Origin: Fodinibius salinus
Lineage (GTDB): Bacteria > Bacteroidota > Rhodothermia > Balneolales > Balneolaceae
Assembly: GCF_008124865.1 (NCBI RefSeq)
Contig: NZ_VNHY01000004.1
Span: 62,001-126,000, forward strand
Reading direction: 5' to 3'
Length of the DNA stretch: 64,000 bases
The notes beneath the pieces were generated by a model that saw only the letters and a program-made list of their open reading frames with translations, was not told where the DNA came from and did no database searches. Below, piece by piece: positions 26,065-35,843 of this stretch. The stretch's first letter is position 1. Every line of letters begins with the position of its first letter. Position numbers and translations under genes: made by a program.

Positions 26065-26631
26065 TTAGAAACTAAAAGAAATACCAAAAATCAGACGGCC
26101 TGTATTACTGTCAAAACTGGCATTTTGTGTAACACCGCTGAAACTTTCAGCAGATTGGAACCGATATTCCACAAACGGTTTTAGTGCAGGAATCGGACTT
26201 ACTTTTGCCCCAACAAAGCCATTCCAAAAGAATCTGTTTTCTGATCCGGAAGCAAGTTGGGAAATCTCCACATCCGTTGTTGTAGAACCTACTCCTGTAC
26301 CTACATATGGACTGACCAGTCCAATTGAGGCACCCACTGTTGCTGCAACCCCATAGTCGTAGTTTGTTATTTCTCTGGAGAAACTTTGGTTGTTCTGAGT
26401 AATTGTATTTTCATCATTGAAATAGCTAAAGTGTGCCCGCAATCCCAAATTTAGAACCGGCATTTTACTCAAAATCTCGCGTTCCAAACGCACACCAAAA
26501 CCATTTGTGGGATCTTCATTCCTAATTTCATAAGAAGCACCAATACTCCATTGTGCCGCAGCAGATTGTGGTATACCACTTATGACAAATGCAAAAACAG
26601 CGAAGGCAAATAGTAGCTTATGTAGTCTCAT
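26065..26631 (-). CDS. Outer-membrane beta-barrel protein (OmpA-like/OmpW-size)
   Basis: A 188-residue exported protein. The signal peptide is about residues 1-27 (LLFAFAVFAFVISGIPQSAAA). The mature part has about eight amphipathic strands such as WSIGASYEIR, LRAHFSYF, YDYGVAATVGASIG, FFWNGFVGAKVSP and FVEYRFQSAE. It ends in LIFGISFSF with a C-terminal phenylalanine, the BAM-recognition signature of outer-membrane barrels. No specific function can be assigned. It has its own strong terminator. Confidence 0.8.
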   Translation of the reverse strand: MRLHKLLFAFAVFAFVISGIPQSAAAQWSIGASYEIRNEDPTNGFGVRLEREILSKMPVLNLGLRAHFSYFNDENTITQNNQSFSREITNYDYGVAATVGASIGLVSPYVGTGVGSTTTDVEISQLASGSENRFFWNGFVGAKVSPIPALKPFVEYRFQSAESFSGVTQNASFDSNTGRLIFGISFSF

Positions 26632-26718
26632 AGTAATAATTAAATTAAGGATTAATGTTTATGTTGATTATGAGCAACATACAAGCTTATAAAAAGTAAT
26701 TCCACATTCTGCGAAATA

Positions 26719-29700
26719 CTATTTTATAAGCGTCATCTTTTGAACTTGAACAGTATTTCCTGCTTTTAAGTGTATAAAATAAGTTCCGCTGGCTAAATCA
26801 CTCCCATCAAATTGTAGATTATATTTTCCGGGACGCTGTCTGTCATTAACCAAGGTTCGTACTTTGCGACCCAAGACATTATACACATTAATATTTACAT
26901 CTGCTTCTGAAGAAAGCTGGTAGCGTATTTTTGTCGAGGGATTAAACGGGTTAGGATAATTTGGCTTCAAACTCGTTTCGGTTATGCCGCCTGCCACCTT
27001 TGAATTATCCAGTAATAGTTTTTCATATTCGCGATCTATACTAACCGTTTTACCGGGCGCTAAATCATAAAATACCGTATCCTGGTCGGTAACTCCTTTA
27101 ATAGTATACCCTTCTGAAAGAGATTGAGCCGACAGCCGTGCTTTAACCGGAAAGTTATAAGTGGTAAGCTGTAATTCTGTATTTGGCTTGTCTGCTATGC
27201 GATATCCCTCCTCCGAACGAACATCAAGCTTAGGTTTTGGAGATTGGGGAGGCATCAAATAGGATTGACGCTGCTGACCATTAAGTTCTGATGGGGACAC
27301 ATAAAACTTCTGTACGTTATTGCCACGACGAAAGGTAACAACATCAGGCTGATTTTTATCAGTGGATACGATCCTGTTTTTAGGTGTACTGGCTCCCACA
27401 GCCATGGAAATAGTACCCGATTGATTAGCATTAATCCAGTAACCGTCATTCGGGTTAATTTCAGTGGCCGATTGATAAGTTCCACCTTCATATTTAAAGA
27501 TGTCTGCCGAACTTAAAATAGCTCCCGGATCGTTGATAGCTGAAGCTTGTACTGTATCTGCAATTCCGGCTATTAAGTTCCAACCCTGATCAAGGGTAAT
27601 ACTTGCCGAGATGCTAGCCTCTCCGGCAAAGCCTATCTGTGAACCTGAGCGACTTTTAACCCAGTATCCCGTTTGGGATTCTAAATCAGAAGACGAACTA
27701 TAGCTGCCTGCAAAACCATATACCGTTACATCATTACCAATTTGACTACTGCCGGTGGAAGATGTCAGTGGTGAACCAATGAGATTCCAGCTGTCAGTAA
27801 CGGATGCATTTCGTTGATGGTAACCCAGCAGTCCGGAAGCATTACTTTCATTATCATCTATATCTTTAGCCGTAATTTTATAATAGTAAAAATTATTCCC
27901 CACATTGGTATCAGTATAAGAAGGACTACCCAATGCAGCCACAGAATCATACTTGGCTAAAGTATTGCTATCCAGTCCACGGTAAATATAATATTTCGTG
28001 ATATCTGACTCTGTGTTTGCATCCCATTGCAGCTCTACGCTAGAACTATCGCCAGTTAGTGCCGAACCGGTAGGAGCACTTGGCGTCATGCCATCACTTG
28101 TCAGCTGTACATCAGCAGAACCGGCAAAAATACCACGACCGTGGGTAGCGGCCGCCACCGTACCATCTGATGGTCGAGATGTAATATGCTCAACAATAGA
28201 ATAGCCAATACTGCCGGGCGAACCGTCATCCGATTCGCGAACCCATGTTGTGGATGGCCCGTTTAATGCCCCCGTAGAATAGATACCGGTACTTGTACCT
28301 ACAAAATACACCGGCCCAGCCTGGGTGGGCAAAATTGTTGCACTGCGTAACGAAGGTCCCGGATCGGAATTAGTACCTTCCAGATCTCCTTCAATAGCCG
28401 TCCAATTGGTACCCCCATCAGCTGTATGATATAAACCTACGATATCATAGTTAGACATTACCACCATCGCTTCGTCACCGTCAATAGGGTTAACTGCAAT
28501 ATCATGCACGTAAGCACCTGATGGCGCCCCAGAAATCGAAATATCTTGGGGGGTAAAATTATTTGAGGCATCATCCGAATAAAATATTTCAGGAGTCCCA
28601 TTTGTTGATGAAGTAGCATAATACAACCGATCCGATGGTTGTGAGGTTGTTACTGCAAGCGTTGTCACCTGATAACCTGTACTCGTAGTCGCATCATACT
28701 TACTCCAGCCTTGCGTAGTCCCTCCACTATTAAAATTTGAGATTTGATCTAGTTCGGTATTAATCCACATATTTGCCTGAGACGGATAATACATAATAGC
28801 ATCATCATTCGGGTCAATGGCAAATGGGTGCACAAATAATTGGCCTGAAGCTTGGGACGGATATACAGATGTCCACTCGGTTGAAGTAGATGAATTATAA
28901 CGAGAGGTTAAGTTTCCATCATTTTCTATCGTTAATCGAGTTACCTTTCCTTGTTGGGAAGAGACATAAGCATAGTCTGTGCCCCAAAATGCATAACTGC
29001 CGTCACCACTAGAAATATCAACCAAATTTGTCTGTGAAGTATTTTGGGTAGCCGCACGAAAGTATGGTGTTCCATTATCCTGTGTGCCCCCCATATAGCG
29101 ATTGTCTCCTGCCTGTGAGGGAATAGCTACGGTATAAAATTGACCTGTCACATATCCTTCATCCTTGTCTTGCCAGCTAACTGATGAAGCTGTGATATCT
29201 GACGATACGCTGATACCCCCGTCATGACCACTCCAAACCCTGTCCGGGTTGGCAGGGTCATACGCAACTACATGCTGATCGGGATGCTGACCGGGATACT
29301 GAGATACATTGTTAATTTTTGCATATCCGCCAATCCAATGCTCGTCTTTGCTTGTATTAGCAGCAGTTGAAAATCCATCTCGAGATCGGAATAAGTTGGT
29401 GCCTCCAATCATAACAAAATCTGAATCATCTGGTTTTACTGAAACAACCATATTATACCCGCCTTGTAGATTAACCCCTCCGACAGAACCTCCAAAGTCA
29501 GGCAAGTTGGCAGATCGATCTTCAGCAGTAGGATTTTGAGGATCAGAAATATCAATTTTGTAAAAGCTAACTCCCTGATTCGAGGTATTATTCGCCCCTT
29601 TCAATGTAAAAACGTATAGAATATCCGGACTGCTTGGTGCAAAAGCCAAAACACTGCGGCGATAAGTATCAGGAAAATCACTTGGCGTTATCTCCGTCCA

Positions 29701-30657
29701 ACTGCCCGATTGTCCGTCATTGTCAGAAATATAGATACCGGGATTGTGGTTATTTGCAGGATCCGACGACGACTGATCACTAAACGATGCCTCTGATATT
29801 ACGGCTCCCACTGTACCATCAGAAGCAACCGTGACATCCGTAAAAAGTTGTTCTCCTTCAGTACCTAAGACCGGAGAACTGGAGAACGATTGGCCATCTG
29901 TTGAACGGTATATACCATAACCTGTGCTGGCGATAAAAATACTTCCAGTGGTAGGGCTAATTCTAATGCGGCTTACCGAGTTAAACTTATCAACCAATCC
30001 TTCGGTATCAGAACTTGCCTGGGAAAGCAGCTGCCAAGTATCGCCGTTGTCGGTTGACTTGTAGATTCCTTGCCCATAATAGGCCGCATTCGGAGCACTG
30101 GCAGAATTAGCCAAAACTTCTCCCGAGGCATAATACCAGTTGTCCAGATTCACGGGACTCTGGGCAAGGCTGGTTACGCTCATATTTTGATTGGGATCAG
30201 ATCTAAGATTCCATGTACTACCGCCGTCCGTACTTTTCCAGATACCGCCTGATACTCCTCCTGCAATAATGATATCCGAGTTACGCTCATCAATAGCTAA
30301 TGCTCGCGTACGACCACCTAAATCTTTGGGACCAGCAAGCTCCCAAGTGAGATCAATATTGGGATTACCCTGCACTGTTTTCGGACGCAGACCACTTCCA
30401 CTTTTGCTGGGGATTGTTTGGGCATGCTTCAACTCTCGTGAACGAATATTTTGGGGAATTTTTCCTGTTGCCGGATCTCTGAGTAATCGGTGAAAATATT
30501 CACCCCGAGCCTTCTTCATCTTAATGGGATTCTCTTCAACCTCCTCAGCTACCTGCTCACTGTTAATCTTTTGTGATGGCTGAACATACCATAAGCCTGT
30601 AAAAATAATGAGGATCCCTACTGTAATCCCAACAAATATATACGCTTTTTTACTCAT
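26719..30657 (-). CDS. Giant T9SS-exported beta-propeller protein (BNR/sortilin-like, FnIII, sorting domain)
   Basis: A 1312-residue protein. The N-terminal hydrophobic segment (about 5-24) is a signal peptide or anchor. Residues about 100-800 hold many BNR/VPS10-type repeats: GGIWKSTDGGSTWNL, GIYKSTDNGDTWQLL, GIYRSTDGQSF, LYHTADGGTNW. A fibronectin type III domain (about 855-945: PTGSALTGDSSSVELQWD then YYIYRGLD) follows, then a repeated NLIGSP/NLIAGI region. The C-terminus (about 1225-1312) is a type IX sorting domain: NYPNPFNPSTKIRYQL, VNINVYNVLGRKVRTLV, SGTYFIHLKAG and KMTLIK. The protein should be carried through the outer membrane by PorSS/T9SS and kept on the surface or released. Its target is unknown. 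Confidence 0.9.
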   Translation of the reverse strand: MSKKAYIFVGITVGILIIFTGLWYVQPSQKINSEQVAEEVEENPIKMKKARGEYFHRLLRDPATGKIPQNIRSRELKHAQTIPSKSGSGLRPKTVQGNPNIDLTWELAGPKDLGGRTRALAIDERNSDIIIAGGVSGGIWKSTDGGSTWNLRSDPNQNMSVTSLAQSPVNLDNWYYASGEVLANSASAPNAAYYGQGIYKSTDNGDTWQLLSQASSDTEGLVDKFNSVSRIRISPTTGSIFIASTGYGIYRSTDGQSFSSSPVLGTEGEQLFTDVTVASDGTVGAVISEASFSDQSSSDPANNHNPGIYISDNDGQSGSWTEITPSDFPDTYRRSVLAFAPSSPDILYVFTLKGANNTSNQGVSFYKIDISDPQNPTAEDRSANLPDFGGSVGGVNLQGGYNMVVSVKPDDSDFVMIGGTNLFRSRDGFSTAANTSKDEHWIGGYAKINNVSQYPGQHPDQHVVAYDPANPDRVWSGHDGGISVSSDITASSVSWQDKDEGYVTGQFYTVAIPSQAGDNRYMGGTQDNGTPYFRAATQNTSQTNLVDISSGDGSYAFWGTDYAYVSSQQGKVTRLTIENDGNLTSRYNSSTSTEWTSVYPSQASGQLFVHPFAIDPNDDAIMYYPSQANMWINTELDQISNFNSGGTTQGWSKYDATTSTGYQVTTLAVTTSQPSDRLYYATSSTNGTPEIFYSDDASNNFTPQDISISGAPSGAYVHDIAVNPIDGDEAMVVMSNYDIVGLYHTADGGTNWTAIEGDLEGTNSDPGPSLRSATILPTQAGPVYFVGTSTGIYSTGALNGPSTTWVRESDDGSPGSIGYSIVEHITSRPSDGTVAAATHGRGIFAGSADVQLTSDGMTPSAPTGSALTGDSSSVELQWDANTESDITKYYIYRGLDSNTLAKYDSVAALGSPSYTDTNVGNNFYYYKITAKDIDDNESNASGLLGYHQRNASVTDSWNLIGSPLTSSTGSSQIGNDVTVYGFAGSYSSSSDLESQTGYWVKSRSGSQIGFAGEASISASITLDQGWNLIAGIADTVQASAINDPGAILSSADIFKYEGGTYQSATEINPNDGYWINANQSGTISMAVGASTPKNRIVSTDKNQPDVVTFRRGNNVQKFYVSPSELNGQQRQSYLMPPQSPKPKLDVRSEEGYRIADKPNTELQLTTYNFPVKARLSAQSLSEGYTIKGVTDQDTVFYDLAPGKTVSIDREYEKLLLDNSKVAGGITETSLKPNYPNPFNPSTKIRYQLSSEADVNINVYNVLGRKVRTLVNDRQRPGKYNLQFDGSDLASGTYFIHLKAGNTVQVQKMTLIK

Positions 30658-30972
30658 CTTTGAAGAATTTATTAAAAACTAATATAGCTATCTAATGATC
30701 ATTATTTCTAACAATCCTACTTCTAATTAAAGCATTTTTTAACAATTCTGGAAATCCGACACTACCATCTTACTTAGCAACAAAAAAGCATTTTCAAATT
30801 TATAAATTCAGAAAATAATGAATGGACATTTCACAATTATACCCTTATTTTATGATACAATTTTAATTCCCACCTGTAGCAATACATCTTAATTAAGATA
30901 TGTAACGGTATACACGATGCTATTCTTATTCAAAGATGAAGCTTGAGGTGCAAAACACAACATTTATTTTAC
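30658..30972. other. Divergent intergenic region, T9SS cargo gene / cspA leader
   Basis: About 315 bp of strongly AT-rich DNA between divergent genes, with no credible coding frame. It must hold the promoters of both genes. A long cspA leader would fit the cold-shock family. The only clear structure is the 14-bp palindrome at 30886-30899. Confidence 0.5.
30886..30899. promoter_or_regulatory. Palindrome ATCTTAATTAAGAT upstream of cspA
   Basis: A perfect 14-bp palindrome about 75 bp before the cspA start, flanked by TAC on the left and ATGTA on the right, which extend the symmetry imperfectly. It could be an operator or part of a structured leader. AT-only composition weakens the case. Confidence 0.3.
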
Positions 30973-31191
30973 ATGACACAACAAGGAAAAGTTAAATGGT
31001 TCGATATCGAAAAAGGATACGGTTTCATCGAGCCTGAGGACGGAAGCAAAGATGTATTCGTCCACCGAAACAACGTAGAAAATTTAGATTATAATCAAGG
31101 TCTTGAAGACGGAGAAAGCGTAGAATTTGACGTCGAAGAAACCGATAAAGGATTAAGTGCGACTGATGTTCGCAGCCTTGATTACAAGTAA
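30973..31191 (+). CDS. Cold shock domain protein
   Basis: A 72-residue single cold-shock domain, an RNA chaperone. RNP1 is KGYGFIEPE and RNP2 is DVFVHRNNV, with the start QQGKVKWFDIEKG. I chose ATG at 30973 because upstream codons (from a TTG at 30943) are not conserved in the family. The acidic linker DYNQGLEDGESVEFDVEETDKG is slightly more charged than in E. coli CspA, but the length is normal. It stands alone and ends at a strong bidirectional terminator. Confidence 0.95.
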   Translation: MTQQGKVKWFDIEKGYGFIEPEDGSKDVFVHRNNVENLDYNQGLEDGESVEFDVEETDKGLSATDVRSLDYK

Positions 31192-31207
31192 TTCTTAGCT
31201 TGTTTAT

Positions 31208-31246
31208 AAAAAAAGGTCCGTTTCTTTATTGAAACGGACCTTTTTT
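31208..31246. terminator. Bidirectional terminator between cspA and the glycosyltransferase run
   Basis: AAAAAAAGGTCCGTTTC (31208-31224) pairs with GAAACGGACCTTTTTT (31231-31246) around a 6-nt loop. A-run and T-run flank both sides, so it can end transcripts from both convergent genes. Confidence 0.95.
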
Positions 31247-31265
31247 ATTTTTCTCCTGTTTCTCC

Positions 31266-32624
31266 TTATTCCTTTTCTTGCATCAGCCACTGCAGTCTTG
31301 GCTTGGCCTTCTTTTCTGTTCTATAGTAGTCAAGCCCGATTACCACAGCCAACAATAAGTATTCCACTGCTACTAACCACAGATTTTCGGTGTAGTCTGC
31401 CGTAGCATAGGTTACATAGCTAAGAGGAATAACCACTGACCATGCCACCGGATACAACATGCCCGTCAGTGGCATAAACACGAGTAGTGAACTTATATAC
31501 CAGGGATGCACTGTCGTTGAAAACAGATAATAGGCAGTAAGCGTGATCAAAAATACCAAGGGGATATTTTTAAGGGATCGATCTCGCAGCTTCCATGAAA
31601 TCCCGAAAATTAAAGCTGTACTTACTGCTGCCAAAGTGGGTCCCGCGAATTGAATTATATTATATCCCACAACCTGCATTCCTACCCAGCGAATTACATA
31701 ATACAGACTGGCATTAAATTCGAAGGTTTGAAAATAAAGTCCCAAGCTATCGCCAAAATTTTGGAAAAATGAGGGATCGAGAAAAGGCATATGCAGCAAT
31801 ATTGTACCTCCTCCCAAAACGCCTGTAAGCCAAAGGGCCTGTTTGCGAGACAAACTAAACAGCAGATATGGAACCAGTAAAAGTGGAATAAGCTTCACAT
31901 TTACTGCAATCACAAATGAGATGAGCGCCCATAGCTTTTGATGTATCACAAAAAAGTATAACGAGAGTACCAAAAAGAAAATCATCACCGCTTCGAAATG
32001 CAGATTTCCGGAAAGCTCAACAATAATTAACGGGTTTAATGCATAAATAAGAAGATAAGAGGAGTTTAACCCGTAGTACTTCAGCAATTTTTTTAGTAAC
32101 CATATTGTACCTAGTTCGACACCAATAACAAATAAACGGATGGTGACCACATTGCCCAGCAGCTCTCCTCCAAATATCCACGCAGAAAAGCCAAAAATAT
32201 ATTGGCAAACCGGTGGATAAACCGAGTAATAGTCCGGCGAATTAAGCTGCTGATATAAATGATCACTCACAATTGACAGTGAGGCAGATTCTTTCAGAGC
32301 CGAAGGCGTATGTGCAAAAGGATTGATACCGTTTACAAAAAGATTGCCGTCCCAAATAAACCGAAAAATATCATCCGAAAGCTCGGGAACAGAAAAAAGA
32401 AACAACAACCGGAAAATAACCGCTGCGGCAATCCCCCATTGTAGTTTAATCGTAGTATCCCAAGATGACCTCAGCATTAGAATATACTGAACAAACAAGA
32501 GGCCAAAGGTAGCCAGTACCCAACCAGTTTGGCTACGTTCCAGAGCGTATCCCAACAAAAAATATGCGCCCAGTGATACCAGCACTAGTCCCGCAAAACG
32601 AATATGGCTGCCGGATTTTTTCAT
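31266..32624 (-). CDS. GT-C fold polyprenyl-phosphate mannosyltransferase-like membrane protein
   Basis: A protein of about 452 residues with roughly eleven to thirteen membrane helices and the acidic loop DDIFRFIWDGNLFVNGINPF near residue 85. This loop is typical of GT-C glycosyltransferases that use polyprenyl-phosphate sugars. Downstream elements such as YYSVYPPVCQYIF and TTVHPWYISSLLVF also fit this class. I place the start at 32624 because that ATG overlaps the previous gene's stop as ATGA and has GAAGG 5 bp upstream. An in-frame ATG at 32639 is also possible. It is the last gene of a six-gene minus-strand run and probably attaches a sugar in the periplasm using a donor made by the DPM1-like enzyme. 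Confidence 0.8.
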   Translation of the reverse strand: MKKSGSHIRFAGLVLVSLGAYFLLGYALERSQTGWVLATFGLLFVQYILMLRSSWDTTIKLQWGIAAAVIFRLLFLFSVPELSDDIFRFIWDGNLFVNGINPFAHTPSALKESASLSIVSDHLYQQLNSPDYYSVYPPVCQYIFGFSAWIFGGELLGNVVTIRLFVIGVELGTIWLLKKLLKYYGLNSSYLLIYALNPLIIVELSGNLHFEAVMIFFLVLSLYFFVIHQKLWALISFVIAVNVKLIPLLLVPYLLFSLSRKQALWLTGVLGGGTILLHMPFLDPSFFQNFGDSLGLYFQTFEFNASLYYVIRWVGMQVVGYNIIQFAGPTLAAVSTALIFGISWKLRDRSLKNIPLVFLITLTAYYLFSTTVHPWYISSLLVFMPLTGMLYPVAWSVVIPLSYVTYATADYTENLWLVAVEYLLLAVVIGLDYYRTEKKAKPRLQWLMQEKE

Positions 32625-34114
32625 ACCGCCTTCGCCCATCGCTCATAGAAAGAATAGCCCACGAGAATTCCAAAACCGGCACTAAGCATCAGGTGAAAAA
32701 CAAGCATAGCCTTATCCCCAATGAGAAAGGCAGCTACAACCCCGAGCAGAAAATAGAGCGCCAATAGGCCCTCTGCAACCGTCGAGAATGAAATATCGTT
32801 GCTTAGATACTCATTCGATTTCCATGAATCTGAAAGACCTGTAATATTAAATTTGGGCGTTCGAATGAAGGCAGAAGACTTTCCCAAAAATCCCTTGAAG
32901 ACGGCAATAGAATTATGGGCGGAAAGAGCCATAGATATAGATAAAAATACGGGAAACATCAGTATAAATCGCCCGATTTTTCTACTTGTTTTACCTTCTT
33001 CAGTAAGTAACGGCAGGCTATAAATAAAAATCCATAGCAAAATACCACTCAAGAAGAAGCTTAATGTTTTCAGTACGGTACTTATGCCTCCTGTTGAAGC
33101 ACTTATTAAAAGAAGAGGTACACTTATAACCGATATCAAGAGGATACATACAAAGATACTGCTGCTCATCAGATGACTGCTTGCCTGTAGTTTGGTGATA
33201 AATGGAAGGCGGCTATTCCAAATATTGGTGAAATGTTTGCGGGCAGTCTCCGCTGCACCCTTCATCCAGCGATACTGCTGACTTTTAAGTGCAGACACCG
33301 TAACCGGCAATTCGGAGGGCGATGTTACTTTTTCCAGATATTTAAAATCCCAATCCTTAAGCTGGGCACGATAGCTGAGATCCAAATCCTCGGTAAGTGT
33401 ATCGTGATGCCAACCTCCGGCGTCTTTTATACAGGAGTTGCGCCACACTCCGGCCGTGCCATTAAAATTCATAAAAAAACCGGCACTATTTCGTCCCTTC
33501 TGCTCAACCGTAAAATGAGCATTCAGCGCAAAAGCCTGCATCCGGGTGAGCAGTGAATAATCGCGATTCAAATGGTCCCAGCGTGTTTGAACCAGCCCAA
33601 CCTCCTCATCTTCAAAATGAGGGATCGTCTGCTTTAAAAAGTCAGGATCAGGTACAAAATCCGCATCAAAGATAGCAGTAAACTCACCTTTTGCCCGCTC
33701 CAGCCCATGCTGCAGAGCTCCGGCCTTGTATCCCTCGCGCGAATCTCTGCGTATGTGCTTAATGTTAATATTCTCCGACTGAAGCTGTTGTACCTTCTCT
33801 GCAATAATATCAACCGTTTCGTCAGTAGAGTCATCAAGGACCTGGATTTCAAATCGCTCTTTCGGCCAGTCGAAATCCGCCACCGCATCAATCAACCTGT
33901 TGACCACATATTTTTCGTTAAAAATCGGCAGTTGCACCGTCACCATAGGACATTCATCCGGACTCCTTTTTGACCAGTCCACCTTCGGCTCCCGGGATTC
34001 ACCTCTGCCCTTCAGGTAGTGATATGCCAAATGACTTTGGCCCAGCGTATAAATAAAGATAGCTGCAAGCCCCAGCATATATAAGCCAACCACAATGACA
34101 TCTACAAACTCCAT
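32621..34114 (-). CDS. Membrane-bound family 2 glycosyltransferase (cellulose-synthase-like)
   Basis: A 497-residue processive-type GT2. One N-terminal helix (5-25) is followed by a catalytic domain. TVQLPIFNEKYVVNRLIDA opens the fold, VLDDSTDETVD and FDADFVPDPDFL supply the first aspartates, TEDLDLSYRAQLKDW is the catalytic TED, and QQYRWMKGAAE is the QxxRW acceptor motif. Four or more C-terminal helices follow. All catalytic residues are present. Relatives include ceramide glucosyltransferase-like and beta-glycan synthases. The product here is unknown. It sits 6 bp after the DPM1-like gene and overlaps the GT-C gene by 4 bp. Confidence 0.88.
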   Translation of the reverse strand: MEFVDVIVVGLYMLGLAAIFIYTLGQSHLAYHYLKGRGESREPKVDWSKRSPDECPMVTVQLPIFNEKYVVNRLIDAVADFDWPKERFEIQVLDDSTDETVDIIAEKVQQLQSENINIKHIRRDSREGYKAGALQHGLERAKGEFTAIFDADFVPDPDFLKQTIPHFEDEEVGLVQTRWDHLNRDYSLLTRMQAFALNAHFTVEQKGRNSAGFFMNFNGTAGVWRNSCIKDAGGWHHDTLTEDLDLSYRAQLKDWDFKYLEKVTSPSELPVTVSALKSQQYRWMKGAAETARKHFTNIWNSRLPFITKLQASSHLMSSSIFVCILLISVISVPLLLISASTGGISTVLKTLSFFLSGILLWIFIYSLPLLTEEGKTSRKIGRFILMFPVFLSISMALSAHNSIAVFKGFLGKSSAFIRTPKFNITGLSDSWKSNEYLSNDISFSTVAEGLLALYFLLGVVAAFLIGDKAMLVFHLMLSAGFGILVGYSFYERWAKAV

Positions 34115-34120
34115 GGAGTA

Positions 34121-34813
34121 CTATAAATTTTTAAAAATCGTATATAAGATTTTGTACCCGGCTTTAATTGATCCGTTGATGGTACCCGAAATTTTAGAAA
34201 CGCCAATACGCTTTTTATAGCTTACCGGCACCTCGGTATATGCAAAATTGTGCTTTAATGCTTTTACCTGCATTTCTACGGTCCATCCAAAAGTTGTATC
34301 TTGCATATTCAACTCCAGTAACTTGTTGAATTTTATAGCCCGGAACGGACCAAGGTCAGTAAATTTTGCATTCCAAAACAGTCGCATAAGACTCGTAGCC
34401 AGCCAGTTACCAAAAATTTGCTGTGGTTTCATCGCTCCCGGCTCTCGGTTACCCAACGCCCGAGAACCGATGACCAAATCAACATTATTTTCAATAATCG
34501 GATCTACTATTTGTCCCATTTCATCAGGGCTGTCGGAATAATCTGCATCTAAAAAGACAACAATATCCGGCGGATTCTTACTTTTCTTCAGATAGTCAAT
34601 GCCTTTTAAACAAGCATTGCCATATCCCCTTTTGGGCTGATCAATGACCGTAGCCCCTGATTGTCGTGCTCGCTTTGCCGTGGCATCGCTGGAGGCGTTA
34701 TTAACAACTACAATTCCATCAACCAGCTTCTTGGGAATATCCTCAATGACCTGTTGAATGGATTGCGATTCATTAAAAGCCGGAATAATAACTTTAATTA
34801 CAGGTTCTTGCAT
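34121..34813 (-). CDS. DPM1-like polyprenyl-phosphate glycosyltransferase (GT2)
   Basis: A 230-residue GT2 enzyme resembling dolichol/polyprenyl-phosphate mannose or glucose synthases. VIIPAFNESQSIQQVIEDIP opens the fold, VVNNASSDAT and FLDADYSDSPDEM are the nucleotide-sugar motifs, and VEMQVKALKHNFAYTEVPVSYKKRIGVSKISG is the typical end. It has no clear membrane helices apart from a C-terminal hydrophobic stretch. Its likely job is to charge polyprenyl phosphate with a sugar that the GT-C enzyme, two genes downstream, can use. Confidence 0.88.
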   Translation of the reverse strand: MQEPVIKVIIPAFNESQSIQQVIEDIPKKLVDGIVVVNNASSDATAKRARQSGATVIDQPKRGYGNACLKGIDYLKKSKNPPDIVVFLDADYSDSPDEMGQIVDPIIENNVDLVIGSRALGNREPGAMKPQQIFGNWLATSLMRLFWNAKFTDLGPFRAIKFNKLLELNMQDTTFGWTVEMQVKALKHNFAYTEVPVSYKKRIGVSKISGTINGSIKAGYKILYTIFKNL

Positions 34814-34867
34814 CTAAATAATAACACTAAAAAATTCGTACTGTTTCCTTTATAGGAATACAACTAT

Positions 34868-35827
34868 TTATAGCCCCAGCTTCTTTCGCAGTTTCTCATC
34901 TGAATTTGTATTTTTCTGCCAATAAGAGCTTTTGATGGAGTGCGTTCGCACTGATTTTGCCGTTAACGTATCGTCCTCTGAGGTCACCTTCGACTGTATC
35001 CACCCCGCAATTTGGTGCGGAAACGACTGCTCATAAATAATATTCAGCATGCGTCCGCTCTCATTATATCGCAAGGAATAAGATTTTAAGCTGTCGCCGG
35101 GAAAGCTGCTGCCTGTCCATTTACTTTTTTTAGCCGTTGCTTGTTGAATACCCCATTCGGCATGAGTGGTACGAATAGAAAAACTAGAGGGAATAACCTG
35201 AATATTACCTTCCGGCAGCAAGTCGGGATTGAGCCGCAGCTTGGTCCAAATCTCATCTTCCAGTAATGTAGCCTCAACCGATTTTTGGTAATCACCTTCA
35301 GCTTCAAAATATGAGTGCCCGGTGATTTTATACTTATTTTTTACAGCATTGAAATTCATCTGCGAATAGGTTGTTCCACACCACTCCTGGGATGAGCTGG
35401 CTACTTTTAAGGATCGCGGCCGATCTTGGTAGTTTACCGGCGTAAATATCGATGACATCATATTATATTCATAAATACCGGTTACAAACTCTTTTATAAA
35501 ATTGAGCTTTAGCACTGAGGCTGTTTCTCTGCCCTCGGCCGCCGACTCCAGCTTGACCTGTTCTTCAGTCAAAAAATCCTCCGTCACAAATACCATTACA
35601 GCATCACCATCACGTACTTCACCATATCGAATCTGCTCCATATCATACCGGTTCAGCTCAGCCTCGCCCTGGTACCAATAAGCTTTAAAAGTAGAATCAC
35701 TCATCAACGACTTGCCGGATGAGAAGGCACCGGACTGCACCTGAGGATTCCCACAGCCGGCTACTGCTAGCAGTACGACCAATGATAGATAAACGATTAC
35801 ATTACATTGTTGGCTCGTAATATCCAT
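34868..35827 (-). CDS. Uncharacterised lipoprotein in the redox/glycosyltransferase run
   Basis: A 319-residue protein with a hydrophobic N-terminus and a lipobox ending AVAGCGNP, acylated at Cys25. The mature part starts by describing a short strand-rich domain (STFKAYWYQGEAELNRYDMEQIRYGEVRDGDAVMVFVTEDF, in parts) and includes SSSQEWCGTTYSQMN. I do not recognise a domain with certainty. Similar Bacteroidota proteins carry unreliable names. It lies between the DPM1-like glycosyltransferase (54 bp) and the polyferredoxin (16 bp), so it is probably the periplasmic partner of one of them. Confidence 0.75.
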   Translation of the reverse strand: MDITSQQCNVIVYLSLVVLLAVAGCGNPQVQSGAFSSGKSLMSDSTFKAYWYQGEAELNRYDMEQIRYGEVRDGDAVMVFVTEDFLTEEQVKLESAAEGRETASVLKLNFIKEFVTGIYEYNMMSSIFTPVNYQDRPRSLKVASSSQEWCGTTYSQMNFNAVKNKYKITGHSYFEAEGDYQKSVEATLLEDEIWTKLRLNPDLLPEGNIQVIPSSFSIRTTHAEWGIQQATAKKSKWTGSSFPGDSLKSYSLRYNESGRMLNIIYEQSFPHQIAGWIQSKVTSEDDTLTAKSVRTHSIKSSYWQKNTNSDEKLRKKLGL

Positions 35828-35843
35828 GAAATATGAGTCTATT

